Below are positions 34,866 through 47,009 of a stretch of DNA of 64,000 nucleotides, in pieces (within the stretch, counting starts at the first letter, position 1; every line of letters starts with the position of its first letter). The position numbers and the translations under genes are program-made. The stretch is from Astropecten irregularis (taxonomy: Eukaryota; Echinodermata; Asteroidea; Paxillosida; Astropectinidae). The stretch covers positions 10,368,602 through 10,432,601 of the forward strand of contig OZ020257.1 of the NCBI GenBank assembly GCA_963971285.1, given 5' to 3'. Under the pieces are notes generated by a model. The model made no database searches and was not told the origin of the DNA. It worked only from the letters and a program-made list of their open reading frames with translations.

Positions 34866-35227
34866 TAAAGGTAGTATCATACTTTGGTAAGAAACCAAAA
34901 CAGAAATGTTCACAGATTTACGTGTAACTTACAGGGTATGAAGATGCTGCTAGTTGAAACCTACCGTTAAAATTTCTCCGCATGAAATGGTGTATTTGTC
35001 CAGAAATTATTAAAACAATGACCGAAAATCTTTTTATCTTTTAAAAGATCAAAAATAAAAGAGAAAAGACTTAAGAAATACCATGGTCGTTTTTCACGAT
35101 TGTCTCAAAAAGTGGGCACCGTATGGGTTTGAAATTTTCACAGATGACTGTGACTGTATCTTTCTTTATATTTTTGCCCATGAATCTGTACTTCTTTGAG
35201 AAAAACCAAAGTATGATACTACCTTTA
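34866..35227 (+). repeat. TTAA MITE, family 1 (extra copy, U2 only)
   Basis: Full-length copy with both ends. U3 at the matching place has ordinary sequence instead, but the junctions are not a clean insertion, so some flanking bases were replaced. Confidence 0.7.
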
Positions 35228-35653
35228 TCCTATAGAATTTTACCGGATACTTCATCGATGTGAAACTTTCATAATTTTTCATCAATAACTGAACCCAGAA
35301 ACTTACACTTGTTAAGTATTTTGAGAAATACAGGCAAACTGCTCATCAACCAAAATACTGAGCTAAAATACATAACATGCTTGGAAATAGGAGGAACTAT
35401 AGGCCTACGTCTGGATCCCTATTAATGACGAGAGGTTGAAAAGAAAAAACAATGTTCTAGTCATTTTAAACTGACTCTTAGAATGTTTCTGCTTTTAGGA
35501 TCAAAACGTCAAGCCCTCCCAACTCCAAGTTAAAGAAAAAATGTTTTATCTAACACAATATCGATATTAACGGACGGATTACCGTGTTGTTTAAATACTA
35601 AATCTGGAGGCTCATATTGAGCCATTGACTTGTTTCAAACTTGAAGATCACTT

Positions 35654-35903
35654 ACCTTGCTAGAAATTGTCTTTCTTGATAATTGTACTCTTTCTCAATC
35701 ACCCTCTCTTTGTAGAATGATCTGCAAAGGTGAGATGGGATGTTTCTTGTGAACCAGGGAGCGGCCGCCTCAGCTTTTAAACTCACCACTGATTTCCTGA
35801 GCAGTGATCGAGTCAATTTGACAGTGTATGATTGGTTACCAGCGCTGTCAATCAAATATCGCGTACGGTGATAATAAACACAGAACAGTGACTTGTATTT
35901 CAC
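35654..35903 (-). other. Segment with strong splice donor, candidate upstream exon (U2)
   Basis: In minus sense an open stretch ends TATCAAGAAAGACAATTTCTAGCAAG and then GTAAGTG, an excellent donor. It lies about 5 kb upstream of C1q gene 2, whose ATG directly follows an acceptor, so it could be its 5' exon. U4 keeps it (54253-54400); U1 and U3 have deleted it. Expression is unknown. Confidence 0.25.
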
Positions 35904-37639
35904 TGACAGATCATAATATTCACGTTTATGTACGAAGCAAGTGCATCCGCCATTGACTTACAGGTCATTACCATACATTATGTTAACGTATGGTATATAA
36001 TGCATCCACCAGTTACTTGATTGACAGATGATAATGAATATGCATTAAGCAGTGCATATAACAGTGGTTTTGATTGGATGGCATTTATAGACACACGTTA
36101 ACTCAGTCCATGTATGCTATACACTTGTCGTAATAAGGAAATATTCCGAACTTGTCGACAGACAATGTATAAAGCAACCGTAGATCCATACAGCAGTGCA
36201 TGTAAACTAAACTTGTACAAACTAATTTCTGATCTTGCGAAAATAACTATAATGTCAATTCAAGTTTGTTTGGTTTTCAGTCACCGTCATCGATTGGGTT
36301 CGTGCAATTGATTTATTGTGGAATTATGATAACCAGTTAACCATGGGATTTTGTGATTCTACCTTTTGACTCGATATACAGTCGGCTTTAAATGACTCCA
36401 TTGGCCTTCAAAGTGGAGGGACGCTTCCTGAAAACTTACGGTTTGGAAAAACATATTTGGTTTTTTTTTCTTGGGGTGATTAGCAAATTTTCCTATCGGC
36501 AAACTATTAAAAATTGTAACGTGTTTCAATGATTGAGATTTAAAATAGAACTCTCAGTATTTTTTCCAAACATGAGAGACTCCCGGTTGGTGTAGTGCCA
36601 CTGCTAAGTTTGTGGATTTTAACTGGATGGTCAATAAGTTTATTTAGTTTGGCGCACCCATATAAAATGGCAGCGCTATCGGTAGCAATCGTCGTGATAG
36701 CGCCGCCACTCAGGATGAATACTAAGGTCGGACAGAGGCTTTAAAACCTATTTCATTTCTCTAGAGATAATGTTCAATGTTTGCTGTAAACGTCATTTCT
36801 AGGGCACTTAACACCCAGTATTACATTTATACTGCATGTAGTTTCTTATCCCGAGCCTGTGGCGTGCCCGTTTGCAACGCGTTGGCCAAGATGTCGACAA
36901 ACTGCCGCGCATTTTTCCACATGGGCAGTTTGTCGACAAAATTAATTCCACGTATTGTGCCCTTACATTATATGCCCCAGCCCAGCCGCAGTTTTAACCC
37001 TTGTTCGCTAACATCACATCCCTTGCCCCAGCCTCAACCTTAGCCCCAGCCCTAACCATGCAAGTCCCATGCCATAATCCTCAAAGATAAAAACCTTGCC
37101 ACAAACAACCCTTTATTCTTCTGCGGTGTCAACCTTGCCTTTGCATTGTTTTCCCATACCAGCTGACCCCCCCCCCCCCCGTGTTGTTGTTGATTGATTG
37201 TATAATCTGTGAAAGTTCCGGAATTATTTCATCAAAGAGGCATGTATAAAGGGATTTTGTGTATGGAATGTTGGGATAAAAGTTTAAACTTTTCCATGGA
37301 ATGTACGTGCATATTCATGTCATCTAGAGATGTTTGTAATAGTACATTTGCATATGCATCATCCTTGACAGCTGTCCAAGGTTGTAATGACGGTTGCGTC
37401 TGTGAGTTCCAGAGACGTCTGTTAGTTCCCGATAGCGAATCATACCAGTTGAGACGGTGAGGGCGCTGGACTCCCCATTCTGCAGCCCCGAGTCCAATCG
37501 AACGACGTTTTTTTATTTTTTTATTTTTTTATTATTTCATTACATTTGCCATTTATTAATACCGTCTCATTTTCAGACAAATTTCCTTATGCATCATTTG
37601 TCCAAGCTTGTTTAAAATAAAATATCATTGTCTGTCTCA
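35904..37639. other. U2 array DNA, no gene; truncated hairpin
   Basis: Conserved with the other units. The GTTTGCAACGCG fold-back is present but loses its right outer arm near 36957. A C-run lies near 37168-37180. No gene. Confidence 0.45.
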
Positions 37640-37915
37640 TGTTCTTCTAGTATACATGTATCTGCCTGATACTGTGCTATTGTCTGTTGCTGATTTCCCT
37701 CATTATCAGAGTCATATCCCTTTTCTTGTAGGTTTCTGCCTTGCGCTTGACTATTGGACTTGAGCCTGTAAGTTTAACATACGTAACAAAGGATATTATT
37801 TCAGCATTCACCGTGGTGACTTTAAAGACGGGATTTGTAGGGTCTAAAGGGTCGCAATATTGATCCTGATTTGACAAGGGCAACCGACACAATAATGTGG
37901 ACCATATGTCATTAC
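37640..37915 (-). pseudogene. Relic exon pair of an unidentified host gene (U2 copy)
   Basis: Minus-strand frame through SNQDQYCDPLDPTNPVFKVT is open here, unlike the U1, U3 and U4 copies, which have a stop after DQYCDP. The downstream block retains the KGYDSDNEG-type tail in another frame. No ATG start and no family match known to me. It may be an exon remnant captured when the unit formed. Confidence 0.3.
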
Positions 37916-38044
37916 GGATTATTGCTTAAGTGAGGGCGCCCAAACGAAACAAGCGGACTTGATAAGCACAGGAGTAGAACTTGGGACAAGTCTACTAGTT
38001 TCGGTGGAAACATCACAAAAAGACAAATCAGAATGCATGTCAAC

Positions 38045-38292
38045 CACTGATCTATACAAACTGGATAGGTCGCGGGTGCAGTGATTAGACGGCGAGCCGT
38101 GAAGTCACCAGCGGCCATGTTAGGATATTCAGCACAATACTCATTGCACTGCATGACTGCACAGCAAGCAGTGCAGCAATTCTTTGTATACGCCGGCCTA
38201 CGGGCCTGCCAATGTATTGAATATCCCAAAATGGCCGCACGGATGCTTCACCTGCAGAGCAGCGCGACCTATCCAGTTTGTATAGATCAGTG
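38045..38292. mobile_element. hAT-type MITE private to U2
   Basis: 248 bp with inverted ends CACTGATCTATACAAACTGG / CCAGTTTGTATAGATCAGTG. A perfect 8-bp duplication ATGTCAAC flanks it (38037-38044, 38293-38300). U1, U3 and U4 have the empty site ATGTCAACC. Non-coding. Confidence 0.9.
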
Positions 38293-38300
38293 ATGTCAAC

Positions 38301-40027
38301 CTGACACTACGTCTGCAAGAATATTACTTCAAGTAAACTATTTAGGAAAGTAGTCGTTCAGGATTAAGACTAGACTGTAAGTCTGCTTGCGGTCACTGGA
38401 TAAGGATAATTAAAATGAGGTTTGTCTACCTGACAAATGTAGAAAATGCTTCATGATAGTGGATGAGCAACTAAACATGAACAAACCAGTAAATGCATGC
38501 AGTTACAACTTAAGAAAAGATAGTTTTTTTGAAACATTTACATGTGAAATCAGAGGCGTAGATAACGGGGTCGTACATCCCCAGAATTTCATTTCACATG
38601 AAACGTGCACAACCGTACTATAAACTTACGACCAAGCTAGAGGATCACCCCCAGGTCTGAAGACTTGTCTATACGCCACTGTGTGAAATGGAGATTGAGA
38701 AGACCGAATGGGAGAATTTTGAGACGTTGGCGGCAGCAGACCGGAGTCTCATTTTTGCTTGCTCTGGGCATGCGCGTACAATTAATAGTGAGCATGCGTG
38801 CGCAATAAAATTGAAGACCCAGCTCCAAAGTCTCCCATTGTACGAATCTTCTTGGGTTTTTACAGAGAATGGATTGTAACCGATCGGAACGAGTGAATCG
38901 TAACATAATTTACTGAAAATGATAATCAAAATGCGGATGAATAGGGTGAACAAGAAATAGTCTCGTATATTTTCCGGAATATGGCCACAATTTATTTCTT
39001 TTAGATTGAATGTCTTAAAATAAAATACATTCACCAAACATGTTTCCACAGATGGTTGCAAAGATTATAAGATAATTGGAAGTTTATCAGGTGGCATGTC
39101 AATTAAAAGAATTCCACTTTAGCATTTTAAGTTGTTTCAGGTAAAATCAGCAAATCTACTCATTATACTAAACCATCAATAAGAGAATAGTTCGATGGGC
39201 TGTTATTTTTGAATGAGGGTTCCATGCATTTTAATATTTATATCAGTCACAATTTCGGCAACTGGGTTCACTGTCATTCTCAAACCTCGTACAAAAGGCC
39301 AACAGATACAAAGAATAGGAAATCAGCGATATAAACATGAAATGCCGAAAATGTAACATCATTAAATGAAAGTATTGGTTTTAATGTGTTCGGGCATGTT
39401 TTCTGCTTTCTGAAATTTTTTTTTAAAAGTATTATAATGATGTGGCTCGATACCAGTACCTGTCATAATATATTTATACTACGCAAATGTTAATATTAAT
39501 ATAGAAATATTAAAATATTGTAATTATAGTGTCGGAATTCGCAATTCCTTGTCTATTATTTCCTTACTCACAACCATTAGCCGGAACAGATATAATACAT
39601 TGATTTGAAATTCTGCACTTACCATGTGATGGTTTTAACCAGGTCAATCATTGCTTTTATTAAGGGCTGATATTTTAATTGATCTAGAATGATAGTTTCC
39701 TTATAGATTTGTCAACACTCCCCTCTAACTAAATGAAGGAATGTAAGATTGAAGTATGATTATTGTCAGGAATGTGATGCCTTCTGTTAATGTGTAATTT
39801 GATACCATGTGATGTAATCACAACCTTCATGACATCTTGATCCTCTCAATTGTTTCTTCCTTTTCAGCAAATCATCATAACAGCTGGTTTAATCATTAAC
39901 TTTCAAACATTATCATGTTGATCCGAACTTCACGAAGATATTTTACCCCGAAAATCTCACAATCTTGTGAGGAAACGAACAGTTTATCCGAAACCAAAAT
40001 GTAAGAGGTTTGTCTCAAAATTGTAAA
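38301..40027. other. U2 right end, no gene
   Basis: Array DNA matching U1 and U3, including the empty site of the U1 palindrome near 39139. No supported gene. Confidence 0.5.
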
Positions 40028-40466
40028 CTCCATAAAAAGCCTAACTTGTATGACAGCTTTAACCGACTATAGGGCTCCGCGCTCGAGCTATTAATAGAAC
40101 ACGCCCTTTCTACTATAGTTTATGTTCGGACAAATTCAGTGCATAACGTTTTATACGTGTACTAAGTTGGGTATATGACGTACACTGACGTAATGGAAGA
40201 TGGAACGAATCTTTATTTAAATTCAGTCTAATTGATGTAAATAGAGCCTATGTGTCAAGCGAAATAAGCACTGTTAAACAAATCACCACAAATATAATAT
40301 TGTTTGGCTCGTTTTGTTTTCTGCAAGTGACAGATATATACAATATTATAATGGAATACATGTTTTTTTACGCTTTTTCAAATTTCAATGTTAAACAATA
40401 TCATCATTTTCCCACAGACCTATTCCCTCTAGAATCGCTCAGGATGGTTGTAGTATTTCGTTTTGT

Positions 40467-41279
40467 CTATTCGAAAAGTAAGAATCCACTGAATGTACCG
40501 TAGTAGAAGCCATACACTTTCCCGTTGACATGCAAATACACCTCGTCCTCATCTTGGAGGACAACCAACGCACTACTAGATACCTGTTCGTATTCACCTG
40601 ATCTAGAACTGTAGGCTATGGCAATATAGACACCATTTACTGCAAGACGTACATAGAGCTGATCACCAGGATACTTGGTCAAAGAGAACATAAAGACGTA
40701 GGTGCCCGGGATACTACATGTGAAGGTACCCGTCTCAAGACTGATGTTAGTACCCGGCGCAAGCGTCAATGTACTATCGAAGGGCATACCGGTCAGGCTA
40801 CCGTGAGAATCAAAAACCGAAGTACGCTGCATTGTAAAAGCTACTCGGTGGTTGGTGGGTGCTTCCCCTCGGTTCCCCTTCTCACCCTTCAGACCAATTC
40901 TCCCAGTTGCTCCAGCTAATCCTGGTGGACCGCGTGGACCCATCTTTCCGGGCACGCCTATGCCATCTTCCCCTTTAGGTCCAGGGTTCCCGGCCTCTCC
41001 TTGTTCACCCACGGCTCCAGTCTCCCCTCTGTCACCTTTGGGCCCTAGTAGACCAATTTCACCCTTTAGACCCACTGGTCCATAGGGTCCTGGTTGGCCT
41101 GGTATACCGGGGATGCCTGGTACTGCAGCAGGTCCCTGGCAGCACATTTGACCACACTCTGGAGCAGCAGGATTCATATCACTATCTGCGGGAACAGTGT
41201 CGGTAATAGCAGCTTGTAGCTTGAGTAAATCGCTCGTCAGGATGGAGACAACGAGGAGAAATGTCAGTCGCTTATGCAT
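40467..41279 (-). CDS. Secreted collagen-C1q domain protein, array gene 3
   Basis: 270 aa, intact, same architecture as gene 1. The head belongs to a second type shared with gene 4: SVFDSHGSLTGMPFDSTLTL instead of the gene 1/2 ESSSYARLP form, and LHVNGKVYGFYYGTFSGF near the end, which adds two residues. The stalk has several non-standard X/Y residues (GLK, GEA, GIG, GPR, GRI) compared with the other copies, although the Gly register is kept. The final residues are LLFE instead of LLYE. Acceptor-like AG precedes the ATG. Fifteen residues differ from gene 4 by eye. Confidence 0.9.
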   Translation of the reverse strand: MHKRLTFLLVVSILTSDLLKLQAAITDTVPADSDMNPAAPECGQMCCQGPAAVPGIPGIPGQPGPYGPVGLKGEIGLLGPKGDRGETGAVGEQGEAGNPGPKGEDGIGVPGKMGPRGPPGLAGATGRIGLKGEKGNRGEAPTNHRVAFTMQRTSVFDSHGSLTGMPFDSTLTLAPGTNISLETGTFTCSIPGTYVFMFSLTKYPGDQLYVRLAVNGVYIAIAYSSRSGEYEQVSSSALVVLQDEDEVYLHVNGKVYGFYYGTFSGFLLFE

Positions 41280-42261
41280 CTAAATTTGAAGGGAATGTGG
41301 AGAACAATGTGCAGGGTTAGAAAGTTAAATCCGGTAAGAAATTAGTCAGCTATAAACAGAAAACGAAGGCGGCAATCAAATAATATTATAGCCCGTGTGG
41401 CGGATCTAGTTAGGATGCATACCCCCCGTTCAGCAGCAAACTAATGTTGTTATTTATATCACTTAGTATGGAGATGTGAAAAAGGCACGACCTGCAAATT
41501 ATTAAAGGGGGCATTATAAGATTTGCAAAGATGTGCGTTTTGGCTGAATTTGGTACTTCAAAAGAACGTTCGTCCGAACAATTTAGTAGCATTTCGAAAG
41601 CGTGGTGTAACTGTGAAGGATTCGAAGGGGACAAGGTTATTTCGGCGGTATTTCTTCTATCCAGATGAACGAAGTGTAAAAAGGTACATGAAACAATGTC
41701 TGTAAGGAAGTTTCAGACCTTCACTTCTATTTAAAAGACACTCAATCTTGATTTCCTTGAAAAACCCAGCATCTGATGAACCAATATTTTCCATTGTGAA
41801 TATTTGCAATGTTTACGAACTGTTGAGTCCATTTCCTATCTCAAACTCAATGAATTTTGTTGGAGGCCTTGCAAATCCTGTACGCTGCCTTTAATTCCTG
41901 TATATTTTTCAAAACAGTGTTTTCAAAATTCATTCTAGCTTCATTCTGTACGCCTCTCGAGAATTTTCAGGATTACAAACCTAATACAATGATCGACGGA
42001 TAATAATTAGGTCCCATCTCCCAACGACGGAAATGTTGGTCACTTGGGAAAGCAACAAATGTATAGATCCGCCCTGTAACGCACGCGCTTTGTGGAATGG
42101 GATCCAATCGTTGCATCTTATAACTATTGAAAAGAGAATTTAATGCAGCAATTTCCCCAAATTTTATGATTAATTACTGAGCCTTTGCGATATTGGAATA
42201 GATTTAACCCGCTGACGTGACCCCAGCTAGCTTGATGGGGTCTAGTGACATGACATCTGCA
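41280..42261. other. U3 upstream region of C1q gene 3, no gene
   Basis: Conserved 5' flank, including the rejected 60-codon frame at 41523-41705. Confidence 0.5.
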
Positions 42262-42483
42262 TTAAAGGTAGTATCATACTTTGGTAAGACACCAAAGCAG
42301 AAATGTTCACAGATTTACGTATAAATTACAGGGTATGAAGATGGCCGGTGGTAGAATCATACCGTTAACATTTTTCCGCCTATAATGGTGTGTTTATCCA
42401 GAAATAAGTAAAACAACGACCGAAAATCTTGTTGATCTTTTAAAAGATCAAAAATAAAAGAGAAATTCACTGGTCGTTTTCTT
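42262..42483 (+). repeat. TTAA MITE, family 1, truncated (U3 copy)
   Basis: The left two thirds are present. The sequence jumps from GTCGTTTTCTTTT to the SINE body (ACCACTATATCC), so the right end and the SINE tRNA part are deleted relative to U2. Confidence 0.75.
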
Positions 42484-42625
42484 TTACCACTATATCCTAA
42501 GGATCATTGAAGATACGTATACGCAGCATTAACAATGCAACAACCCAAGGAAACGCTACACGAGGAATTACTCAAAGAGGATATGGCTTTTTATATAATC
42601 AATATATAATCATTTACATGTCATT
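42484..42625 (-). mobile_element. Truncated tRNA-SINE body (U3 copy)
   Basis: Only the part upstream of the tRNA boxes remains (GATACGTATACGCAGC to AGGATATGGC). The tRNA-like portion was lost in the same deletion that cut the neighbouring MITE. Confidence 0.6.
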
Positions 42626-42771
42626 TCAGTACTGGGAAGCTTTGCAATGTTTGAGTTTACCTGAGATAAAGATTTCAAAAGATTTTAAGATTCAGATTTC
42701 AAAACTGTATGACGGTTTCATCTTCTTGATATAACAATAGTACACAACTTTTAAAAATTCTTAATAAACAT

Positions 42772-43889
42772 TGTCACAAGGTGATCATAATTATTTTAAT
42801 CGAAGTGACTCTTTAAATGAAAGACTTAAATTTAATTTGGGCGACCTACAATTTCTGAGTTTAGCTTGATGCAGGGGTGGTGATAAACGAGATTTATTTT
42901 CCTGTGGGCCGCCGCACCCAACTGGTGCAGAAGTTAGTGAACCATTAAAGAATGGGGTCGTGTATATAGTGTAAAGTTGTCATTGGCTGGCGAGCCTGTA
43001 GTATGCATAAATTTGCATGTTGAAAAGATATTTTGGGTCTCGATGCCTTTACTGAATTCTTGGACCACAGTATGGGTCATTGCAAAAATTCTCACTTGGG
43101 GTGTGGTGGAGAATGTTGGAGATGAGATTCCGTGGAGAGGGTTGCAACCAGCCACGATGCATTGAGGTGTTATTTTTGAGGAAAATTGAGGTAGCACAGA
43201 GAAGCTAAGGAGAGGGCACAGCAAGCCAGCCTTAGGCAATTCCTAATTTAAGCGGGCCATTTTGAAGGCAAATCCGCCGATACCCTATCGGACAAACAAA
43301 CTAGGAACACCGGAAATCCTGTAAGTTTAATAAAAATGAATTATCTTGTTTGTTTAAAATGTATTAACCATTGTATTTGATTTTCGGAGATTTTCAAATC
43401 AACTATACTTGCTCGACCCAGATCGATAAAATGTATGTTATTAATGTCTGATTATAAGTTAATTTCATGGCGACTAAGAAAGAATACGTCGTGCTAAAAT
43501 TACTGTTTGGTTGAACCCACCTAGAACTATTAGTGGGAGTGTGATTGAAATGATATTTTCAGAGCTTTTGGAGTTGGGAGACGAGTACGTCCACTGACCA
43601 GAAGTGACAGGGCCGGATCGCAGCGGCGAACTAGGGACCGCCACCGTAGCTTCTGAAACCCCCTCCCCCCTATTGCGTCAGGACCAAAGAAAACACGAGA
43701 CGATTGACGTAGGCCATAAAGCTAGTTGATTATAAATGTTAGTATTTGATTGATTGAACTGTAAATAAATTGTATAAATTGTAATATAGTCAGAAGGATC
43801 CACTGTGTTTTATTTCATCTTGTGTTCCGGGACTCGGTTGGGCTACCGAAGGTCCATCTTTTGGGTTGTGCCAACCCTGGGATGTGACA
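42772..43889. mobile_element. Solo LTR (U3 copy)
   Basis: 1118 bp, TGTCAC...GTGACA, flanked by AACAT on both sides at the same site as the U2 copy. Internal alignment by eye shows only scattered differences from U2, so both descend from one insertion copied with the unit. Confidence 0.8.
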
Positions 43890-44266
43890 AACATATAATA
43901 TGTAAATTGAATGTTTAATTAAATTATCATACTGAAGAAATGAAGAGGGGACAAAACCTAAAAAGCGCACACGCCTGTGTTAGGATAGCCCACTGAAGAA
44001 ACAATGCAGTAAAAGCTACATATTCGTGCCTTACAAAAAAATACAGACAATAAAATGAAATGTATATAGTGCACAGAGACCGAAAAAAAATTAAATTGTT
44101 GGATTGGTGAATTGTAAGTGGTATCCTTTATGTTGACTTTTCAAACTAATGTAAGATATCGATTCTCTGAGAGCCAGTGGTAGAGTGTTCTATAGTTTGG
44201 GTTCAGTAAATCTAGTCAAGAATCAGATGCCCTGTTTTGAGGAATGTGAACGAGTAGGTTAATTAA

Positions 44267-44587
44267 ATCACACAGTATAATGGTGATGAATTCTGATGCT
44301 AGGAGAAAATATCCCATGACATGTTTTTGTCTGAAATGCGATATTCGTTCAGAAATAAATGAAACTATTTTCCGATCGGAATAAATCGCTTCGAAGCGTT
44401 TTAATCATTCGCTGAAATGTGTACAGTTCTCTGTACACGGGTTTTTACTATTTCTCGCGACCCAGATGGCTGATTGACCTCAAACTTCTACAGGTTTGTC
44501 AAATAAGGTATATGAATGATGGGTTACATAATGTGCTTTCACTGTCAGCAACGGGTTTGTCGCAAAAACCTGTTCTGTACCATCCCT
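44267..44587 (-). repeat. TTAA insertion related to family 2 (U3 copy)
   Basis: Orthologous to 34260-34570, flanked by TTAA. Slightly longer (321 bp), with a small insertion near its left end. Confidence 0.75.
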
Positions 44588-46292
44588 TTAAGACTCGGTT
44601 ATTGTACAGACACTTTGCATAGTAGACTCGGTAGCAACTTTCAGTAGTATTTACACATGGAAAAATGCTCATTTTCAAATTTCTCAAGATTGGTTGGCTA
44701 TGAGTCAGGACGATGCGTTCGTTATAATATTCATCCAACAATCCATTTTTACAAGACAGTCGATGTATCTAAATTCATTCGAAATTTCCCCACTCAACAT
44801 TACAATAATGGATAGAAAGGGAGTACTAGCGAAGAGTATAGAGTTTGAAGAACTTTGAAAGGAACTTTATGTTTAAGCTAATAACTCCATTATTTATCCT
44901 ATAGAACTTTACCGGATACTTCATCGATGTGAAACTTTCATGATTTTTCATCAATAACTGAACCCAGAAACTTACACTTGTTAAGTATTTTGAGAAATAC
45001 AGGCAAACTGCTCATCAACCAAAATAATGAGCTAAAATACATAACGTGTTTGGAAACAGGAGGAACTATAGGCCTACGTCTGGATCCGTATTAATGACTA
45101 TAGAGGTTGAAAAGAAAAACAATGTTCTAGTTATTTAAACTGACTCTTAGAATGTTCCTGCTTTTAGGATCAAAACGTCAAGCCCTCCCAACTCCAAGTT
45201 AAAGAAAAAATGTTTTAAACTCACCACTGATTTCCTGAGCAGTGATCGAGTCAATTTGGCAGTGTGTGATTAGTTACCAGCGCTGTCAATCAAATATCGC
45301 GTACGGTGATCACATACACATTACTGGAACAGTGACTTGTATTTCACTGACAGATCATAATATTCACGTTTATGTACGAAGCAAGTGCATCCGCCATTGA
45401 TTTGCAGGTCATTGCCCATAAATTATGTTTATGTATGCCATAATATATATCCACCAGTTACTTGATTGACAGATGATTATGTCAATGCATTAAGCAGCGC
45501 ATATAACAGTGGTTTTGATTGGATGGCATTTATAGACACACGTTAACTCAGTCTATGCATGCTTTGAGTTGTACTCTATACACTTGTCGTAATAAGGAAA
45601 TATTCCGAATTTGTCGACAGACAATGTATAAAGCAACCGTAGATCCATACAGCAGTGCCTGTAAACTAAACATTGTATAAACCAATTTGTAGTCTATTCT
45701 GGAAACGTGACCATAGTTATGTCAATTCAAGTTTGTTTGGTTTTCAGTCACCGACATCGATTTGGTTAATGCTATCAATTTATTGTGGAATTACGACAGG
45801 TTATTAACCAGTTAACCTAGGGATTTTGTTATTCAATCTAAATTTTGTCTCGATATACAGTCGGCTTTAAATGGACTTCATTGGCCTTCGAAGTACAGGG
45901 ACGCTTCCTGAAAAGTAACGGTTTATTGGATTTATTGGTGATTAGAAAACCATTTTATCGGCAAACTATTACAAATTGTAAGTTTCTATCGTGTTTCAAT
46001 GATTGAGATTTAAAGTAGCATTTTCAGTTTTGTTGCAAAACTGGTGTTTTTTACTGTATGGTCAATTATTTTATTCAGTGTGGTGCACCCATATCAAATG
46101 GCGGCGCCATCAGTAGCGATCGTCGTGATAGCGCCACCACTCAGTATGAATAGAAAGATCAGACAGAAGCTGTAAAACCTATTTCTCAAGCAAAATTGTT
46201 AATTTGCTGAACACATCATTTCTAGGGCACTTAACACCCAGTATTACATTTATACTGCATGTAGTTTCTTATCCCGAGCCTGTGGCGTGCGC
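44588..46292. other. U3 array DNA, no gene
   Basis: Conserved unit DNA. The splice-donor segment of U2 and U4 is deleted (about 45210), and the family-1 MITE of U2 is absent. Confidence 0.5.
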
Positions 46293-46402
46293 GTTTGCAA
46301 CGCGTTGGCCAAGTTGTCGACAAACTGCCGCGCATTTTCCCCCATGCGCAGTTTGTCGACAAAATTAATTCCACGCATTGTGATTGCCAATGCGTTGCAA
46401 AC
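46293..46402. repeat. 110-bp fold-back (U3 copy)
   Basis: GTTTGCAACGCGTTGG / CCAATGCGTTGCAAAC outer arms and TTGTCGACAAACTG inner arms are intact. Confidence 0.7.
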
Positions 46403-46615
46403 TCATGGTGGCGCACTATTGTGAATCGGCCGTATTCGAATGAACCCTGCCCCCAAAATGTCTGACCCCAGCCCGACATTAATATAACCCAAACCCTTAC
46501 ATTATATACACCCAGCCCAGCCTCAGTTTTAACCCTTGTTCGCTAACATCACATCCCTTGCCCTAGCCTTAACCTTAGCCCCAGCCCTAACCATACAAGT
46601 CCCATGCCTAATCCT

Positions 46616-46752
46616 CTTAGGGTGCATTCGTTTAGCTCCCCCTGGTCGACACCAGTTAACCTCGTCCCCATTCTCTCGATTGTTTTGTGCAGTATATCAC
46701 GACCATTCTCAGTAAGGGCTGACCCGGGGGAGCTAGACGAATGCACCCTAAG
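46616..46752. repeat. MITE with GGGTGCATTCGTTTAGC ends, private to U3
   Basis: Ends CTTAGGGTGCATTCGTTTAG and its near-inverse TCTAGACGAATGCACCCTAAG-type arm. Same family as 18959-19092. The other units lack it, so it entered after the U3 lineage separated. Confidence 0.75.
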
Positions 46753-47009
46753 ATGAAAACCTTGCCATAAACGACCCTTTTTTCTTCTGCAGTGCCAACC
46801 TTGTCTTTCCATTGCTTTCTCATACCAGCTGACCCCCTCTTGTTGATTGATTGAATAAATATAGGCCTATCTGTAATAATTTGGGAATCAGTTCATCAAA
46901 ACTAGGCATGTAAGTATCTTTGTGTATGGAATGTTCTGATAAAAGGTCCGACTTTTCCCATGGAGTGTACATAATGTCATGCAGGGTCGTTGCATACATT
47001 TGCATAGGC

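Larger units (their letters stand above)
29436..40027. repeat. Tandem unit U2 (10.6 kb)
   Basis: Longest unit. It contains C1q gene 2, the solo LTR, the 311-bp TTAA insertion, an extra family-1 MITE, a candidate splice-donor segment and a private hAT MITE. Confidence 0.85.
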
